Shown here one piece after another: positions 46,598 through 59,947 of a stretch of DNA of 64,000 bases. Source of the DNA: Isoetes taiwanensis (Eukaryota > Streptophyta > Lycopodiopsida > Isoetales > Isoetaceae); the NCBI GenBank assembly GCA_021234155.1, contig JAJEKV010000054.1, forward strand, positions 9,258,655-9,322,654, written 5' to 3'. The notes under the pieces were generated by a model. It was not told where the DNA came from and did not search any database. It worked only from the letters and a program-made list of their open reading frames with translations. The first letter of the stretch is position 1. The number at the start of each line of letters is the position of its first letter. Position numbers and translations under genes: made by a program.

Positions 46598-49199
46598 CAA
46601 AAAATTTTAAAAGCCTTTTCTTAAGGGATGAGCATTCAATGTGGACCGTAGGATCTTGGATCCGATCAAGGGTCGAGATCTCACCACGTGACAATAATTA
46701 AAGGAACATGAGCCATAGGATCTATTACATATGATTCCCAAAGTCATGTGCACCATAGGATATGTACCAAGCCACGTGAGCCGTAGGATCCTGGATCGAC
46801 GATCATGATCAAAGAACAATCTGGACTGCAGGATCTATTACACATATCATTCCCAAAGCCATGTGCACTACGTGAGCCGTAGGATCTCGGACCGACGATC
46901 AGTATCAGATCAACCTGGACCGTAGGATCGCTTATATATAATCTACAAACAAACTCACAAGCCATCTGGGACGTACGATACGCCCCAAAGCCACGTGAGT
47001 CGTGGGATCTCGGACCAATGGTCGGATTGAGCGCGACAAACATAAGAACATATATATGTTATGATATTATACAAGTGTTTGTACTATGTAGGGCCTGTAT
47101 GAAGTTGAATGTACATGTTTTGCGGATTGTAGCCAGTCAATTGTACGAGCCAACGTCAATAAGATTCGTGAGAGTACGTGTGAGATTCCATCAAATTTTA
47201 GAATTTTTTACTTCGCTAGATGTTATAAAGATTCATAATTTTTATGAAAATGCATTGACATTTCATAAAGATAAACGTAGTTTTGATATACTTTCTAGGC
47301 ACAGTCGTCCTCGCAAAGTGAAGGATTCACTTAATTTCTCTTATGATTAATCATTAAGGATTTATCTAGATTCATTTAAGATCCGCAAAGGTCCCCTTCA
47401 GATTCCCTTAGATTCAATAAGATTCCTGTAGATTCTTAGAAATTTTATAAGGATTTTGCCTTACATCCCCTTAAGGTTCCTAAAATTTCACAAGTATTAT
47501 GCCAGATTCTTTGATATTCTATGAAGAATCCATCGGGCTCTCCAATGTTCCCTCAATATTCCCCTAGAGGTTCCATAAAGATTCCTCTAGATTTCCTTAA
47601 GATTCCCCAAGAGTCTCATAGATAGCTTAGGATTCTATGAATATTCTCCTAGATTATCTAACATTCTATGAAGGATCCCTTAGATTCTCGAACATTCCCT
47701 TAAAAGATTCTCCTAAATTCCTTCAAGATTCTTTGAGATTCCATCAAGGTTCCTCCAGATTCTCTTTGATCTCCTGAATATTCTATTAGATTCCACAAAG
47801 ATTCCACTATATTTTCTAATACTCTAATGAAATTCCCCTAGATCCAAAGTCCAAGATACATTAAGATTCATTGCGATTCTATAGAATCTCTCAATTTCCC
47901 CAACTTTCCCTCAACATTTCTCCAAACTCCCTACAATTCTGTGAAAAACTCATAAATTCCTTTAGATTCTAAAAGATTTTCCTAGATTCTCTATGATTTC
48001 CATAGATTCCTCAAGATTCCTTCAAATTCCTTGAGCTTCTACTAATGTTCTATTATGAAAAGTGAAATCAATAAAATGGTTGATAATCGTTATTGTCTAT
48101 TTCATCCATGAGTTGCACGTTACATCTTCCAAATTCTTCAGAATTGACTGATATGGTGAATCTCTTGATCTTGAACTCTCAAACACGTGAGCCCTAAACC
48201 CATAAATCCTAAACTGATGAATTCTTCAGAGTTGCATCATATGATGAATCTTTTTATCCTAAACAGACGTGGGCCGTAAACCCGTAAATCATAAACCGAT
48301 GTCGAGCAATAATTGTTGTGCCTCGGTTCAGTAAACTATCCCATATAACCATTTTAAAAGGTACAATTTTGGAGAATAAATAGACACTTTGGGGACCTAG
48401 TGAGTGCGTATCTGAAGAGTAAGCATAAGACATGTGATAAACACTATCACTAGATGGTTTTGTAGAGTCATTGACTTAGAATTTTAAGCAATGGGAGATA
48501 ATTTGAGAAGCATGAAAGCATAAAGTAGCATCATCAAGAAGAATCTTTTATCTTTTATCGGGGTTTATCTTCAGCTTAGAATCGACTCATAAATTCAATC
48601 AAAGTTGCAAATTGTTTAGTTGTGCCCCAAAGACAATTTGTTCGGTTGCGCTTCAGTTTAGAATCAGCTCATAAATTCAATCAAAGTTGCAAATTGTTTA
48701 ATTGTGCCCCAAAGAGTTTCTTTTGATGGTTGCATCAATCAACAAGGATATGAAGTCTTAATAATGTTATATGAGCTAGGATCATTACATTGGAACTTTT
48801 ATGAAATCCAATTGAATTATTGTTATTGAAAAGTACTTGCTGGTCTAACTTTGGCTTTGTGCAAATTTTCCCATAGAATATCATGTAATACGGGCATATG
48901 TTAAGAAAGATATGAAAACTATATGTATATTTCTTGCAGAATCTTATAAACGCTTGCAAATCTTGCAATATATGACAAGATACTTCCCAACTCCCTTCAA
49001 ATTGAACAATACATATCAATGACTGGCAATTCCATATCCTGATTGAGCAAAAAGCATAAAATATTCTGTAAACTTGAATATTTTATATTGGGCCATGTCT
49101 AGCCATTGGCCATGTCATGCAGGACGATGTCAAGACATCATCCTGCATCGGCAAATTCTTCCTGCATCAGCAAATTCTTCCGCTCAAATTTGAAGGTTC

Positions 49200-50950
49200 G
49201 AAAGTAAGAAATCACTTGAGATATTTAAAATCTTCATGTTAAGAGAAACCTCTTTTTAGAGTCTTGACAAAGACTTGAAGGAAAACTAAATTCATGCACA
49301 TCACTCAAAATACAAAATATGAAATGAAGGATATTTCTGACGAACCTTGTCAATGAAGAAGTCAGTCCCTGGCATGAATATCTTTCTTCAGCCTGACATT
49401 GTCACGACTGGCTTGAGAACCTTACTGGCAGATCAAAGAGGTGCCTCATGCTCATCTACCTTAGCATCCTCTTGAATGACGTCAAGCTTCAGTAATTTCC
49501 TCTAATAAGTCATGCACACTGCAAAAAGATAAACCATCATTCAACTAAATTGGGATTATGTCGTAATTTTGGGACAAAAACAATATTGCATGTTTTAAAT
49601 AGCATATTCAAATTCGCACATCTTATGTCCAAAACACAAAAATGTAATATCATATTAATTAAAGAATAGACAATATTTCACAATATAGCATGATAGTATT
49701 ATATAAAGTGGTCGGAGAAATTTTACATAATAATTGAAATTCACATCTTCTGTGGCATTAGTAGAAATAGCTACATGTAAAAGTGAGTTTCATAAAATTT
49801 GATATCACATTAAAACTACGAAGTTTCTTCTCCACCTTTTACCTCAAAAACTTTCACACTTCCCATTTAGATTGATGCACTCAGTAGATGCAATTTCTTC
49901 GGTTCTTCATCTCTCATATAATAGCACCATGTCACTCCAAAGCTACAATATAGAAATGAATATTAGTCATTCTAAGTTGATAGGAAAAGTGAGACTCACT
50001 AAGAAGTTACATATTAAGAATATTTACGCTTTCTAAATGCACCCAAATGAAAATTCTAACTGGCAAATGCTTAAAAAAATGAGAAAGGATTTAATATTCA
50101 TGCTTTCCACATGCATCCAAATGAAAAATGCCTAAAGGCAAGCACATAGAAAAAATGAGAATCTAATCCAACCCAAGAATATGTTAAAATTCAATGTGTG
50201 CTTCTTGATAGTACTACACAAACATGATAATAATTAAGATACAATATATTTTGGAAATAGAAAAGATAGTTTATATCTACCTTAGATAATTTTGTAAAAT
50301 GGAATCCCAATGGCCCAGATTTGCCGATGAATTGGTAATAGAATCTCCAATGGCTATGATCAAGCCACGACATCTTGAGATTAGAAATAGCTCATTTCTA
50401 AAAATAAAGCTGGAAAACTTAAAGAATGCATTTCTAAATAAAAACACAATGGGACAAAAATAATGCACGCCTGGCGTGCCCAAGAGATAAAAAGTTACAA
50501 GCAATAGCTTTTTAGAAAGAAATGCCAACAAGAATGAGTCACTATATTTTGAATGTAGTAAAGAAATGAGTCGCTGACACCTCAAAAAAGCTCAGTATAG
50601 CTTTGGGAAGTCGACGTGTGCTCTGGCAGCGCCTCGACAAAATTAGCGCAGCTTTGAAAAATTCAGGCATAATATACTTCGCCTTTGCGTATTATCTAGG
50701 TTTGTTTGTTGGCATATTCATTCTAGTTGCCAAGCAAAGCGCCGGATGAAGGTGTCGGATGAAGCAACGAAGATGGGGTGCTGGATGCTAAACTAAAATA
50801 GAAGGAACAAAAATGTAGAAAATGCAGTCTTCCGTCACAGAAGAAGCGAGCAGTGGACGGCTTTGAAGCGGTGGTCTGCTGCCAAATCATTGAAGCTTCA
50901 AGATGCACATGATCGCCTAAGATGAGGTAAGATTTTCTTTTATTATGCAC
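49200..50950. other. Non-coding stretch, no gene seen
   Basis: AT-rich sequence with no supportable gene. The minus-strand frames at 50191-50373, 50277-50585 and 50723-50950 carry no recognised motif. A perfect palindrome, GCACGCCTGGCGTGC, lies at 50465-50479 and belongs to a motif set that recurs to the right. Confidence 0.4.
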
Positions 50951-50964
50951 AATAAGAGAGTAAG

Positions 50965-51344
50965 AAAGTTACATTACATACTGGAGCTTTTTTAATAGTT
51001 ATATCCACTCTCGTCGTGTTTTTAGAAGCAGGGAGGCCGGAAACGTGTTTGGCATCGAATATATTGGTCTCTGTAATTTGTCTCAGAGCTTCAAAACTCA
51101 GATTTTTGTCTTGAAGACTTTGCTTAATGGGGCCTTCATTGCCTTTCTTCCGGTGCTCCGTTCGGTCCTTTCCTCTAGTTTTGAGTTTTTGGGTTTCCCC
51201 CCTCTTCGTTTGTCTTTGGTCATCCTTGTTTCCATAGCTGCTCATAAGTAGAAAGCCCTCTTCTTCTGCCAGTCTCTGATAGTCTGTGGTATGTAGACGC
51301 TTCTCATTCTCAGGGATGCTTCTATTGTATGATGTCTGTTGCAT
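50965..51344 (-). CDS. Hypothetical exon, unrecognised hydrophilic protein
   Basis: A minus-strand frame starting MQQTSYNRSIPENEKRLHTT runs as a charged, lysine-rich sequence to about VDITIKKAP. There the DNA reads GCTCCAGTATGTAATG, a plausible GTATGT plant donor site just before the composition becomes intron-like. The amino acid composition looks more like a real exon than the surrounding frames. I recognise no domain and could not find a convincing next exon to the left, so this may be the first exon of a decayed or captured gene. Confidence 0.3.
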
Positions 51345-51936
51345 TTTCCTTTGGACGGAAGCATATGCGAAGGTTCATGATGATTCTCTCCCCAGTTTTT
51401 TTCTTAAGCGGTCTAAGAAAGCACAGATTTGATAGATGTGGCGTTTCGAAAATAGCGGGAATAGGTATTTCAAATTTGTGTTTTTTTGGTGGGCGGAGGA
51501 ATAGATACATTAAGGGCATGCATCATATTGATTTTCTTTCTTTTGTGTCCCATATATTCAAATAAAATACATTGTGCCGCTTTATATACTCTAAGCTATT
51601 ATTTGTTTTGCTTAAAAGCTTTGATGCCGATGCTCACAATGCCGCTTGACGTCGACAATACAAAGAAGGCAACCACTTTTGGTATAAAGGTAAGGATTTG
51701 TTGCTTAAGCATATAGATAGATAGATTAAGAAGTAAGTGCGCAATATTTTTTCATCCCTTTTGAATGTTGAGTCTTGTTATATCTATCTTATTAATTAGT
51801 ATCATGCAAATGACACATTAGTCTTTCTCTGGAATTTCTTTACCGGAAGTGCTTGTAGAGATAAACAACTTGCCCAAATGCAAGTACTCCATTGCATTTC
51901 CGTTGTTTGGCGGAAGACATATTCCCATACTCAAAA

Positions 51937-53040
51937 TCCTTAGATGGTCTTCCTTCTCCTTTTTCATCTAGCTTGGAATATTCAACTTAGTGTGACTCTC
52001 AAATTGGTTTTACTTGAACTAGGAAGTATTCACATACACGCCAGGCGTGAATTCAAAGAACATGAACTACCGTGATGCCATGATAAACTAGATGGAGTTA
52101 CGTTTTTTATTGCCAGTATAGTTTTTTTATTGGGTAGTTGGTTATATAAAATATTATTTGTTTCCAGAGGGCCCTTCAAAAGACCATTCCCCCTTCTACA
52201 TTGCCCCCTTTTGCTTTCTTTTAACAGTTCCTTTGCTATTGTGCATACATTCAAATTATCTCAAATCACGCTAAGCGTGATTGGTACTTATTCCAGAGCT
52301 AACAAATCCTTAGATGGTCTACTTCTTTTCCTTTTTCATGCATTGGAAATATTCAACTTACTCTGACGCTCAAATTGGTTCTGCTTGAACTATGAAGTAT
52401 TCACATACACGCCAGGCGTGAATACATAGAACTTGATACTGCCACGCTGAACCAAATGGTCTTGCATTTTTTATTTGATAACGGAATCAAAGTGGTGGAT
52501 ATAAAATATTGAGTGTTTCCACAAGGCCCTTCAAAGGACTATTCCCCCATTCTACATTGTCTCTTTTTTCTTTGCTACTGTGCATACATTCAAATTATCT
52601 CAAATCATGCTAAACGTAATTGGTACTTGTACTAGATCTAACAAAACATTAGATGGCCTACTTCTTTTTCTTTTTTCATACATTGGAAATATTTAACTTA
52701 TTGTGACTCGCAAATTGGTTTTGTTTGAAGAATGAAGTATTTACATACACGCCAGGCGTGAATTCAAAGAACTTGACATTGCTATGATGAAGCAAACAAA
52801 GCATTTTTATTGCCAGTAAAGGTTGGTCGTGACTCTCAAATTGGTTCTGCTTGAAGAATGAAGTATTCACATACATGCCAGGCATGAATTCAAGGAACTT
52901 GACATTGCTATGATGAAGCAAACAAAGCATTTTTATTGCCAGTAAAGGTTGTTTGTGAAGACTAGATAACAGAATCAAATAAGTGGATATAAAATATTGA
53001 TTGTTTCCATAAGGTCCTTCAAAGGACCATTTCCTCATAA
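51937..53040 (+). repeat. 340-370 bp tandem repeat carrying short palindromes
   Basis: Units begin near 51937, 52307 and 52648 with the sequence around TTAGATGGTCTNCTT. Each contains TATTCAACTTA, TCAAATTGGTT, ACATACACGCCAGGCGTGAA, AAATATT and GCCCTTCAAA(A/G)GAC. The third unit has an inner duplication of about 125 bp (roughly 52700-52825 and 52826-52950). Units differ by scattered substitutions. Confidence 0.8.
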
Positions 53041-53408
53041 CTTCTAGACTTCAGATGTATAAGTCCTCGTAATCTGAACCATATTGAGTTTTGCTTCATT
53101 GGTGTGCAGCAATGTCATAAACCACAAGAGGGTATTTCATGGAATCCAAGAGAATTATATGGTATCCATATTTTAAAGGAAACCACGCTAAGCGTGTTTT
53201 CATGGAAATTTGGAACAACTAATTGTCTGATTGTACTAATAATGTTATTTACTTTTTGCTAAAATGGTTAGTGGCCCTATCCTTTGTGTGCTCGAAAGGG
53301 CATTAATCTCATGAGTAGACTACTTTCTTAATAGTTTTATATTTTAAGTTGTGCTTCATATAAGCTTACATTGCCTCTTTTGCTTATGTAATATTTTTAT
53401 TTCATGCA

Positions 53409-53721
53409 GGATTTCATGGCCATTTGCCAAACACTTGACAGTGATGGACCAACTGGTTTCGAGAATAATGATGATATAATCATAATAGAGGCCAATCTTC
53501 AAGTGCTTCTACAATCAAATGCATGCCTTGAACCACCATCTTATGATCCAAACAACTTAGTGACAGATGATTTCCTGGTCCAGTTCATGGCTCTTACGAA
53601 TGATCTGGCTATGAGGATGACAATGCATGAAGTGTTAAAATCGCATCCAGAACTAGACAAAAAGGCAAAACAACTGATATGGAACCACACCTTGTTTTTT
53701 ATATGGATAAACATGGATTGA
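53409..53721 (+). CDS. Hypothetical exon, unrecognised acidic protein
   Basis: A plus-strand frame follows a good acceptor, TTTTTATTTCATGCAG (ending at 53408), and encodes DFMAICQTLDSDGPTGFENN, then an acidic helical stretch and MTMHEVLKSHPELDKKAKQ. A possible upstream exon in phase ends at 51689 (TTTGGTATAAAG before GTAAGG), and a possible downstream one follows TTGCAG at 53900 with a lysine-rich segment (KKYRKNKN). I do not recognise the family. The acceptor and phase agreement support a real or once-real gene, but the 1.7-kb intron would contain the tandem repeat at 51937-53040. Confidence 0.35.
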
Positions 53722-55158
53722 TCCCTTAGTGCTTTCTTGAAATATATTATTGTTTTCAATGATATTCATTTTATATACCATAATTTTGAGGTTGTTTCAA
53801 ACAAAAATGTAATATGTTTATCAAATTATATATTATTTTCATCTCAGTGCTCCATGATTATGATGTCATGATTATGATGTCTTTATTTTACATATTGCAG
53901 GTATCATATAAAAGGCAGAAGAAAAGTGCAATGTTTATGAAATTTGTCAAGTACAAAAAAAAATATAGAAAAAACAAAAACCCTCTAGAAACAACCACAA
54001 GATAGCGTGATTTTGGAATTGACATAATCCCAATTTAATTGGATGATGGTTGATAGCAATTCAACCAACAAAGACATGAAGTTGGAACTACTTAAAAATA
54101 GCAGCTTATGCAACCAGAATTTACGCTAAAAGTATCTAATAAGCTACAAACGCTTATCTTGTTAAGCGATGGCAATGGTGGTTTGTGATTTACACTGCTA
54201 GGTTTAGCACAATTGTAGTTCTTGTAAGCATATGAAATGAAAACAACATTTGCTGCATTATCAAGGCCCAATATCATTGCAGTATATAAATGTAAACATA
54301 TGAAGCCATATAAACAATAAGCCATATACATGCTGGGCCATATAAGCCATATGAAGCCAAATAAACAATAAGATGTATACACACCCAGAATGAAGCAGCA
54401 AAATCACTACAACTTCAATGCATTTTAGCAGTTCTTAGTTAGATGCTCCAATGGCAACGGATGTGTTCAATTCTCCCCTGCACAAATACAGACATCACAA
54501 ACCTCAATTTCAGTGCATGAACAGGAAACGGAAAAAATAACTCCAATTTACTTCAATTGTATAATTAGCTTATTCTCTCTCTAAATCTATTCATGATAGA
54601 TCTCAACAGAATTCGTGAGACCATATTTAGGGTTTAAACCTGAACAGACAGAATATCCTAGCCATCTCTTTATATTAATCCAATAAGAAGATATGTCCAT
54701 CCTTAGCCTCAGGATCCAATGCATGACAGATTGGGTTGGAATTATTGAACTGAATGCTTTTTGCAAGGTCCTGCAATATCAAAGGACATTCAACATATAT
54801 CCACGGATCCAAACATCTGGGCTTTTACATTCAACATCTTAAGCCTGCTCTCTTGATTTCCTCCAGAAGTAGGATCAGAATGGATTTGTTTCTAGGTTGC
54901 AAACAGATCTGAGCATGTCATATAAAATGGGAATAACTTTCAAATCTGAAACTGCAGAAGCAAAAACGTTTACCTTTCTGGGCTCCAGAAGAGAACGTAC
55001 AATCTTTAGCACTGAACTGTTGCCGCAATGACAAAGGACTATAATCCATTAAAAAAATAGATGAGCAAACCCATGCCACAGCTCAAAGTTTCTTATGTTA
55101 TTGCAAGGAACCCGAGAACATTAAAATATGATTGTGGCAAATTGTGGCTTTAAAGCCC
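53722..55158. other. Non-coding stretch, no gene seen
   Basis: Apart from the possible lysine-rich last exon near 53901-54005, no coding content was found. CATATAAGCCATAT-type short repeats occur near 54290-54370. Confidence 0.4.
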
Positions 55159-55601
55159 TGTTAATTTTATGTATCACTATATCAACACTTGCAAGTATTC
55201 AATCAATGATCAAGATAAAATGATCAACCACTAGATACACAACCACTAGTTATTGTATGAGCGAATAAGTTCAATGACATGTTTAAACCGTTAACTCATA
55301 CTCGAGCTCAACAATATCAATACAGAAAGGAAACTATCTAGATGAATTCTTCATTACCAGTCGATCTCGACCTTGATCTCTGTCCCTCGTGCTACCCATT
55401 GCACAGAGTTCCACTATTTATACATTAATGTTCTGTATGGCACTGAAGGGCCAACAGCCGGAAACAGAAGGCCAAAGGCCAGAGATGTACATATGTACTT
55501 CCAATGTACTCTAATGTACATCAATGTATCTAATGTATATCAATGTACTCTAAATGTACAGCTTGAATTCCACACATGTGATGATACCACATTTTCTAAC
55601 A
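55159..55601 (-). repeat. 3' LTR of the copia element
   Basis: 443 bp; TG...CA termini; nearly identical to 59948-60390. It contains a run of AATGTAC-type short repeats (about 55500-55560) near the transcription-start side on the minus strand. Confidence 0.95.
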
Positions 55602-58600
55602 TTCCTCCTTCATCACATGTGTCAGCAGATTGTTTTCAAGCACCTGTTGTTTGCAATTTCTATTGAATATTCATCCTGTTCTTGAACTGTGTAAACTTTG
55701 CTTCAGTGAGTCCTTTAGTGAAAACATACGCTACTTGATTTCTTTGTCTTGACATACACCATCTCAGATAATCTTCTTTCTTTGCCAAGTCCCTTATAAA
55801 ATGCATACTAAGTTCTATGTGCTTGGTTCTTTCATGGTCAACTGGATTTTCGACTATTGCCATGCAGACTTTGGCTATCTGTAAAAGATGTTTGTAGGAC
55901 CATTTTGTATGCATCCAAGTTCATCCAATAGTCTTCTTTAACCAAACTGTTTCCTTTGCCACTAGAGAAGATGCAAAGATACTCGCCTCGCGAGGAAGAC
56001 ATGGCCATTTGACTCCGCTTCTTGCTTCTCCATGTGATTGGACCTCCCCGCTAGAAAAATTACATATCCGAAGTTGATCTCCTCATGCTCAAGTCTCCCG
56101 GTCGGCATCACTATATGATTCAAGCTTCAAATTCGCGGAGTCATATGTTATTCCATTTTTTGTCGCCTTTCAAATACCTTAGTATCCTCTTTCCCGCCAG
56201 CCAATGAGCTTTGCTTGGATTATGACATCTTCTACTAAGGATATTTACAAAGATAGGATATATCAGTCGTGTATTGTTAGAGCGGATACAACAGCATGAC
56301 CAACTAATGCCCTATATGGCACCCTTCCATTTCAGTGATTTCCTCCTTGCTCATAGCCACATCATTTGTTAATTTGTGCCTGGAACAATTGGGGTTTTAA
56401 CTGGTTTGCCCTCGACCATATTAAACCTTTTTAGCATATTGTCAATATGCTTGCCTTGCTTTAAATGTAATAAGTTTTTCATTTTTTGTCTCTTGTTACC
56501 TCTATTCCTTAAATTGATGTAATTCACCAAGGTCCGTCATATGGAACCCGTGTTCTTGAGAATTTGTTTACAATTGTACCAATATCTTTTCACAATTTGT
56601 TTGCCATTATACAATCATCTACATAAAGAGCAATAATGCAAAATTTTTCTCCTCCCAGAGTATCTATAGAGGTTACCATCATTTTGAGTTTTTCAAAACC
56701 CCGATCTCTAAGAAAATTATCCATGCATCTAGGTACCATTCCACAGGAGCTTGTTTCAATCCATAAAATGACTTTGTTCAGCTTCCAAAACTTGTTTTCA
56801 TCTACTTCATACAGAAGGTGGCTGCCTCATGTAAACATCCTCATCCAATTTTGCATTCAGGAAAGCTGTTTTGACATCCATGTGGTGTAATTCCAGATTC
56901 AAGGCTGTTCCCATTGCTAGCAGCACTCTAATGCTCGTGAGCTTTACAATTGGTGAGTAGGTCTCATCATAGTCTTTTCCCTTTTTCTGAGTATATCCTT
57001 GAGCCACAAGTCTAGCCTTAAATTTTTACTCCCATCAAGATTATTTTTTACTTTAAAAATCCACTTGCTCCCAATGGCATTTCTTGGTTTGGTAACAAGG
57101 TCATATGTTTCTGTGGTTTTGAAGGATTCTAATTCCTCCTCCATTGCTTTTACCCATCTCTCCTTATCTCCAGAGTCCAGTGCTTCTTCATATGACTTAG
57201 GAATTATTACATCCTCCAAAATGGCCATGATCTGCTCATATTCATGCTCAGTGTCCAGCAGTTCTAATTTTTCAAGTCTTTTACTTCTTCCAGTTGCTGA
57301 CCTTCCATATTCATTGTTATTTATTTGTGCATCTTCCAAAAGTCTTTCTACCTGAGTCTTTCTCCTTTTCACAAATGCATCCTTTACTACTTCTTTATTC
57401 TCTTGCTCTTCCATGGGTGTTTGATCATTATTTTCTTCTGCATTTTCACTATCCGACTCAGAATCATAATGTGTTGTCTCCATTTCTCGGCCATGCAGGT
57501 ATGCGCCTTTTACAGGTCCCTGTAGTGACTTCTTTTTTCTATCTTTATTTCCGAGCTTTACATTATGTCTATCTTTGTAATGAAATTTCTTCATAAAAGA
57601 TTACATCCCCGCTTATAATTATGGATTTATCCTTTGGAATAAATAGCCTATACCCCTTTGATTCTTCATCATATCCAACCAGAAACCCATTTGGCCTTTG
57701 TCATCCAATTTACTTTTTAGTTCGGAAGGTACATGTGCTACTCTTGCTAGGCAACCATATGTTTCGAGCATCTTTGAAGTCTACTTTCCTTTTGAGTCCG
57801 ACCAAATTAGGTGCGGCACATTTCCTTTTAGACTAGCTGATGGCAACTTGTTTTGTATAGTGATGGCAGTTTTTAAGGCTTCTTCCCATAGGTAGTTTGG
57901 CAGCCCTGAATGTTTAATCATAGATCTTATGGCATCAAGAACAGTCCTATTTTTCCTTTCTGCAACTCCATTCTGCTGAGGGCTATACCTGCATGTCAAT
58001 TGTCGTTTGATTCCATTTGCTATGCAAAAAAGTTTGAATTTTGCAGAGAGAAATTCCCCTCCCCTATCTGACCTTACACACTTAATTTTCTTTCCAGTTT
58101 CTCTTTCAACTTCTTTCACATACTGTTTAAATGCAACAAATGCTTGTGACTTCTTCCCAAGACAATATATTTTGCACTTTCTGCTATAGTCATCTATGAA
58201 AGAGATGAAATATCTCTTATTTGTTCTTCCCCTCACATTTAGGGGTCCACAAATATCAGTGTGTACAAGCTCAAGAATACCATTTGCTCTTTTTCCAGAT
58301 TTTGGAAAGGGTAATCTGTTAATCTTCCCAAGCAAACACCCTTCACAAAAGAACTTTTGATTTCCTGCTTGCTCACAGTCCAGCCATCCTTTTTTGCTCA
58401 AAAACTTAATATTATTGCAATGAGTATGAGCCAACCTATTATGCCAAATTGTCATTTCTGAAACATGCATTATTTTCTCACTGTCATTTTGTGTGCTATT
58501 CAATTGAAACAAGTTTCCAACACGTTTTGCATAAAACTTTAATTCATTTCCAAGGAAAATAGTACATGCTTTGGTGTCAAAAGTGACCTTGTAACCCAAA

Positions 58601-59947
58601 TCAACTAGTTGGCTAACAGAAATAAGATTCTTTATCAAAGTTGGTACACACAAAACATTTTCAATATCCACTATTTTTCCTTGAAGATCTGTCAGCTGCA
58701 GCAGACCTCTTCCTTCTATGCTTTGGAGTTCTCCATTTCCTACTTGGATGTTTTTGGCATAAGATCCTTCCAAATTCTTGAGCAGATCAGAGTTTTGAAC
58801 CATCGATCTCGGCTCCACTATCAACTACAAGCACACCCGGTTTTAACATTAGCTTCTTTTCTACAAGAGATAGACAAAGCACACTTTACCTCTTCCTCAT
58901 CTTTAGTTTCATGCATTTCTTTCTTTTCCATCTCTGTTGCCACAAAGGCTCCAGTGACTCTTCTTCCTCCTTGATTTGTGCTTGGATTTACGCCTCCCCT
59001 TACGCTGGGGCCACTTTTCCCTCTTCCATAATCTTTTGGAGTTGGACATTTGGCTGGCTGAATGCCCCTTTCCTCCACAATTGAAGCAATGGAATTCTTT
59101 TTTCAATTTTGGGCATGCATTCTTATAGTGACCAGGTTCATGACAGTAAAAACATGTTTCTTTGTTCCTTTTTCCAGCAAAGAGAATTTCTGCAGCCTCA
59201 TCATCGTCACCCTTTAGCATTTTCTTTTTTGTTCGCCTCGGTCCTTATGATATTTTTGCTTCCTCCCTATTTTTAGCCATGTTTCTTATGAACATTGCAA
59301 GTTGCTCATTTTCACTAATGAGGATCTAGCAATAGCTAACACTTGATATCTTTCGGTTAGATTTACCCCCTCGCACCACTTAGGATGCGCTACAATATTA
59401 TCAAAATTGTTAAAGAAGTGAAACATCATTTTCTTCCTTCAATTTTAGCTTCCTTAACTCATTCTCTAATAGGTCAATTTTGCGAGGAGCTTTTCTCTTC
59501 ATAATGTTTGAGCAAGAAAATCCACATCTCTTTGGCATTTTTATTTCGAAGCTTCAATCTTATAGTGGCACTAACCTTTACGGTGATAATGCCTTGTGCC
59601 TCCATTTGTCTTGCATGTTGGATCTACCTCCACCACCGCTCCTTTGCACGAAGTTCCTCCGGAGGTTGTACTGCAGATCCTGCGGTGCAAAGAAAACTTC
59701 AGTGTTTGGGGAACCAAGATTACTTGACCTTCTTTGGTGTAACATTTTTCGCACTGCATCGTGCTACTCCTCGCTCCTAGTGGATCAACAAGATCCCATA
59801 ACTCTTCTACCTCCAAAATATGCTTGATAGCATCCTTCCACACCGAAACCGGGTCCTCCTTTATACACCTCTATTTACTCGGTAGACTTGCTCCAAAGCG
59901 GCTTGACATGATTTAATGTCAAGCGCAAGGTGGCTCACGATACCAAA

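Larger units (their letters stand above)
44810..49193. repeat. Large tandem block, unit 3 (4384 bp)
   Basis: Third copy. It carries small private changes, including shorter CCGTAGGATC and early minisatellite segments. The block ends at 49193, where CTCAAATTTGAAGGTTC joins unrelated DNA. AGGTTC is shared by the unit start and the right-hand flank, a possible 6-bp microhomology at the breakpoint. Confidence 0.9.

Noticed and set aside
35181-49193. CRISPR-like array
   Set aside because: The short repeats are degenerate and contiguous with no unique spacers, and the context is a plant genome.
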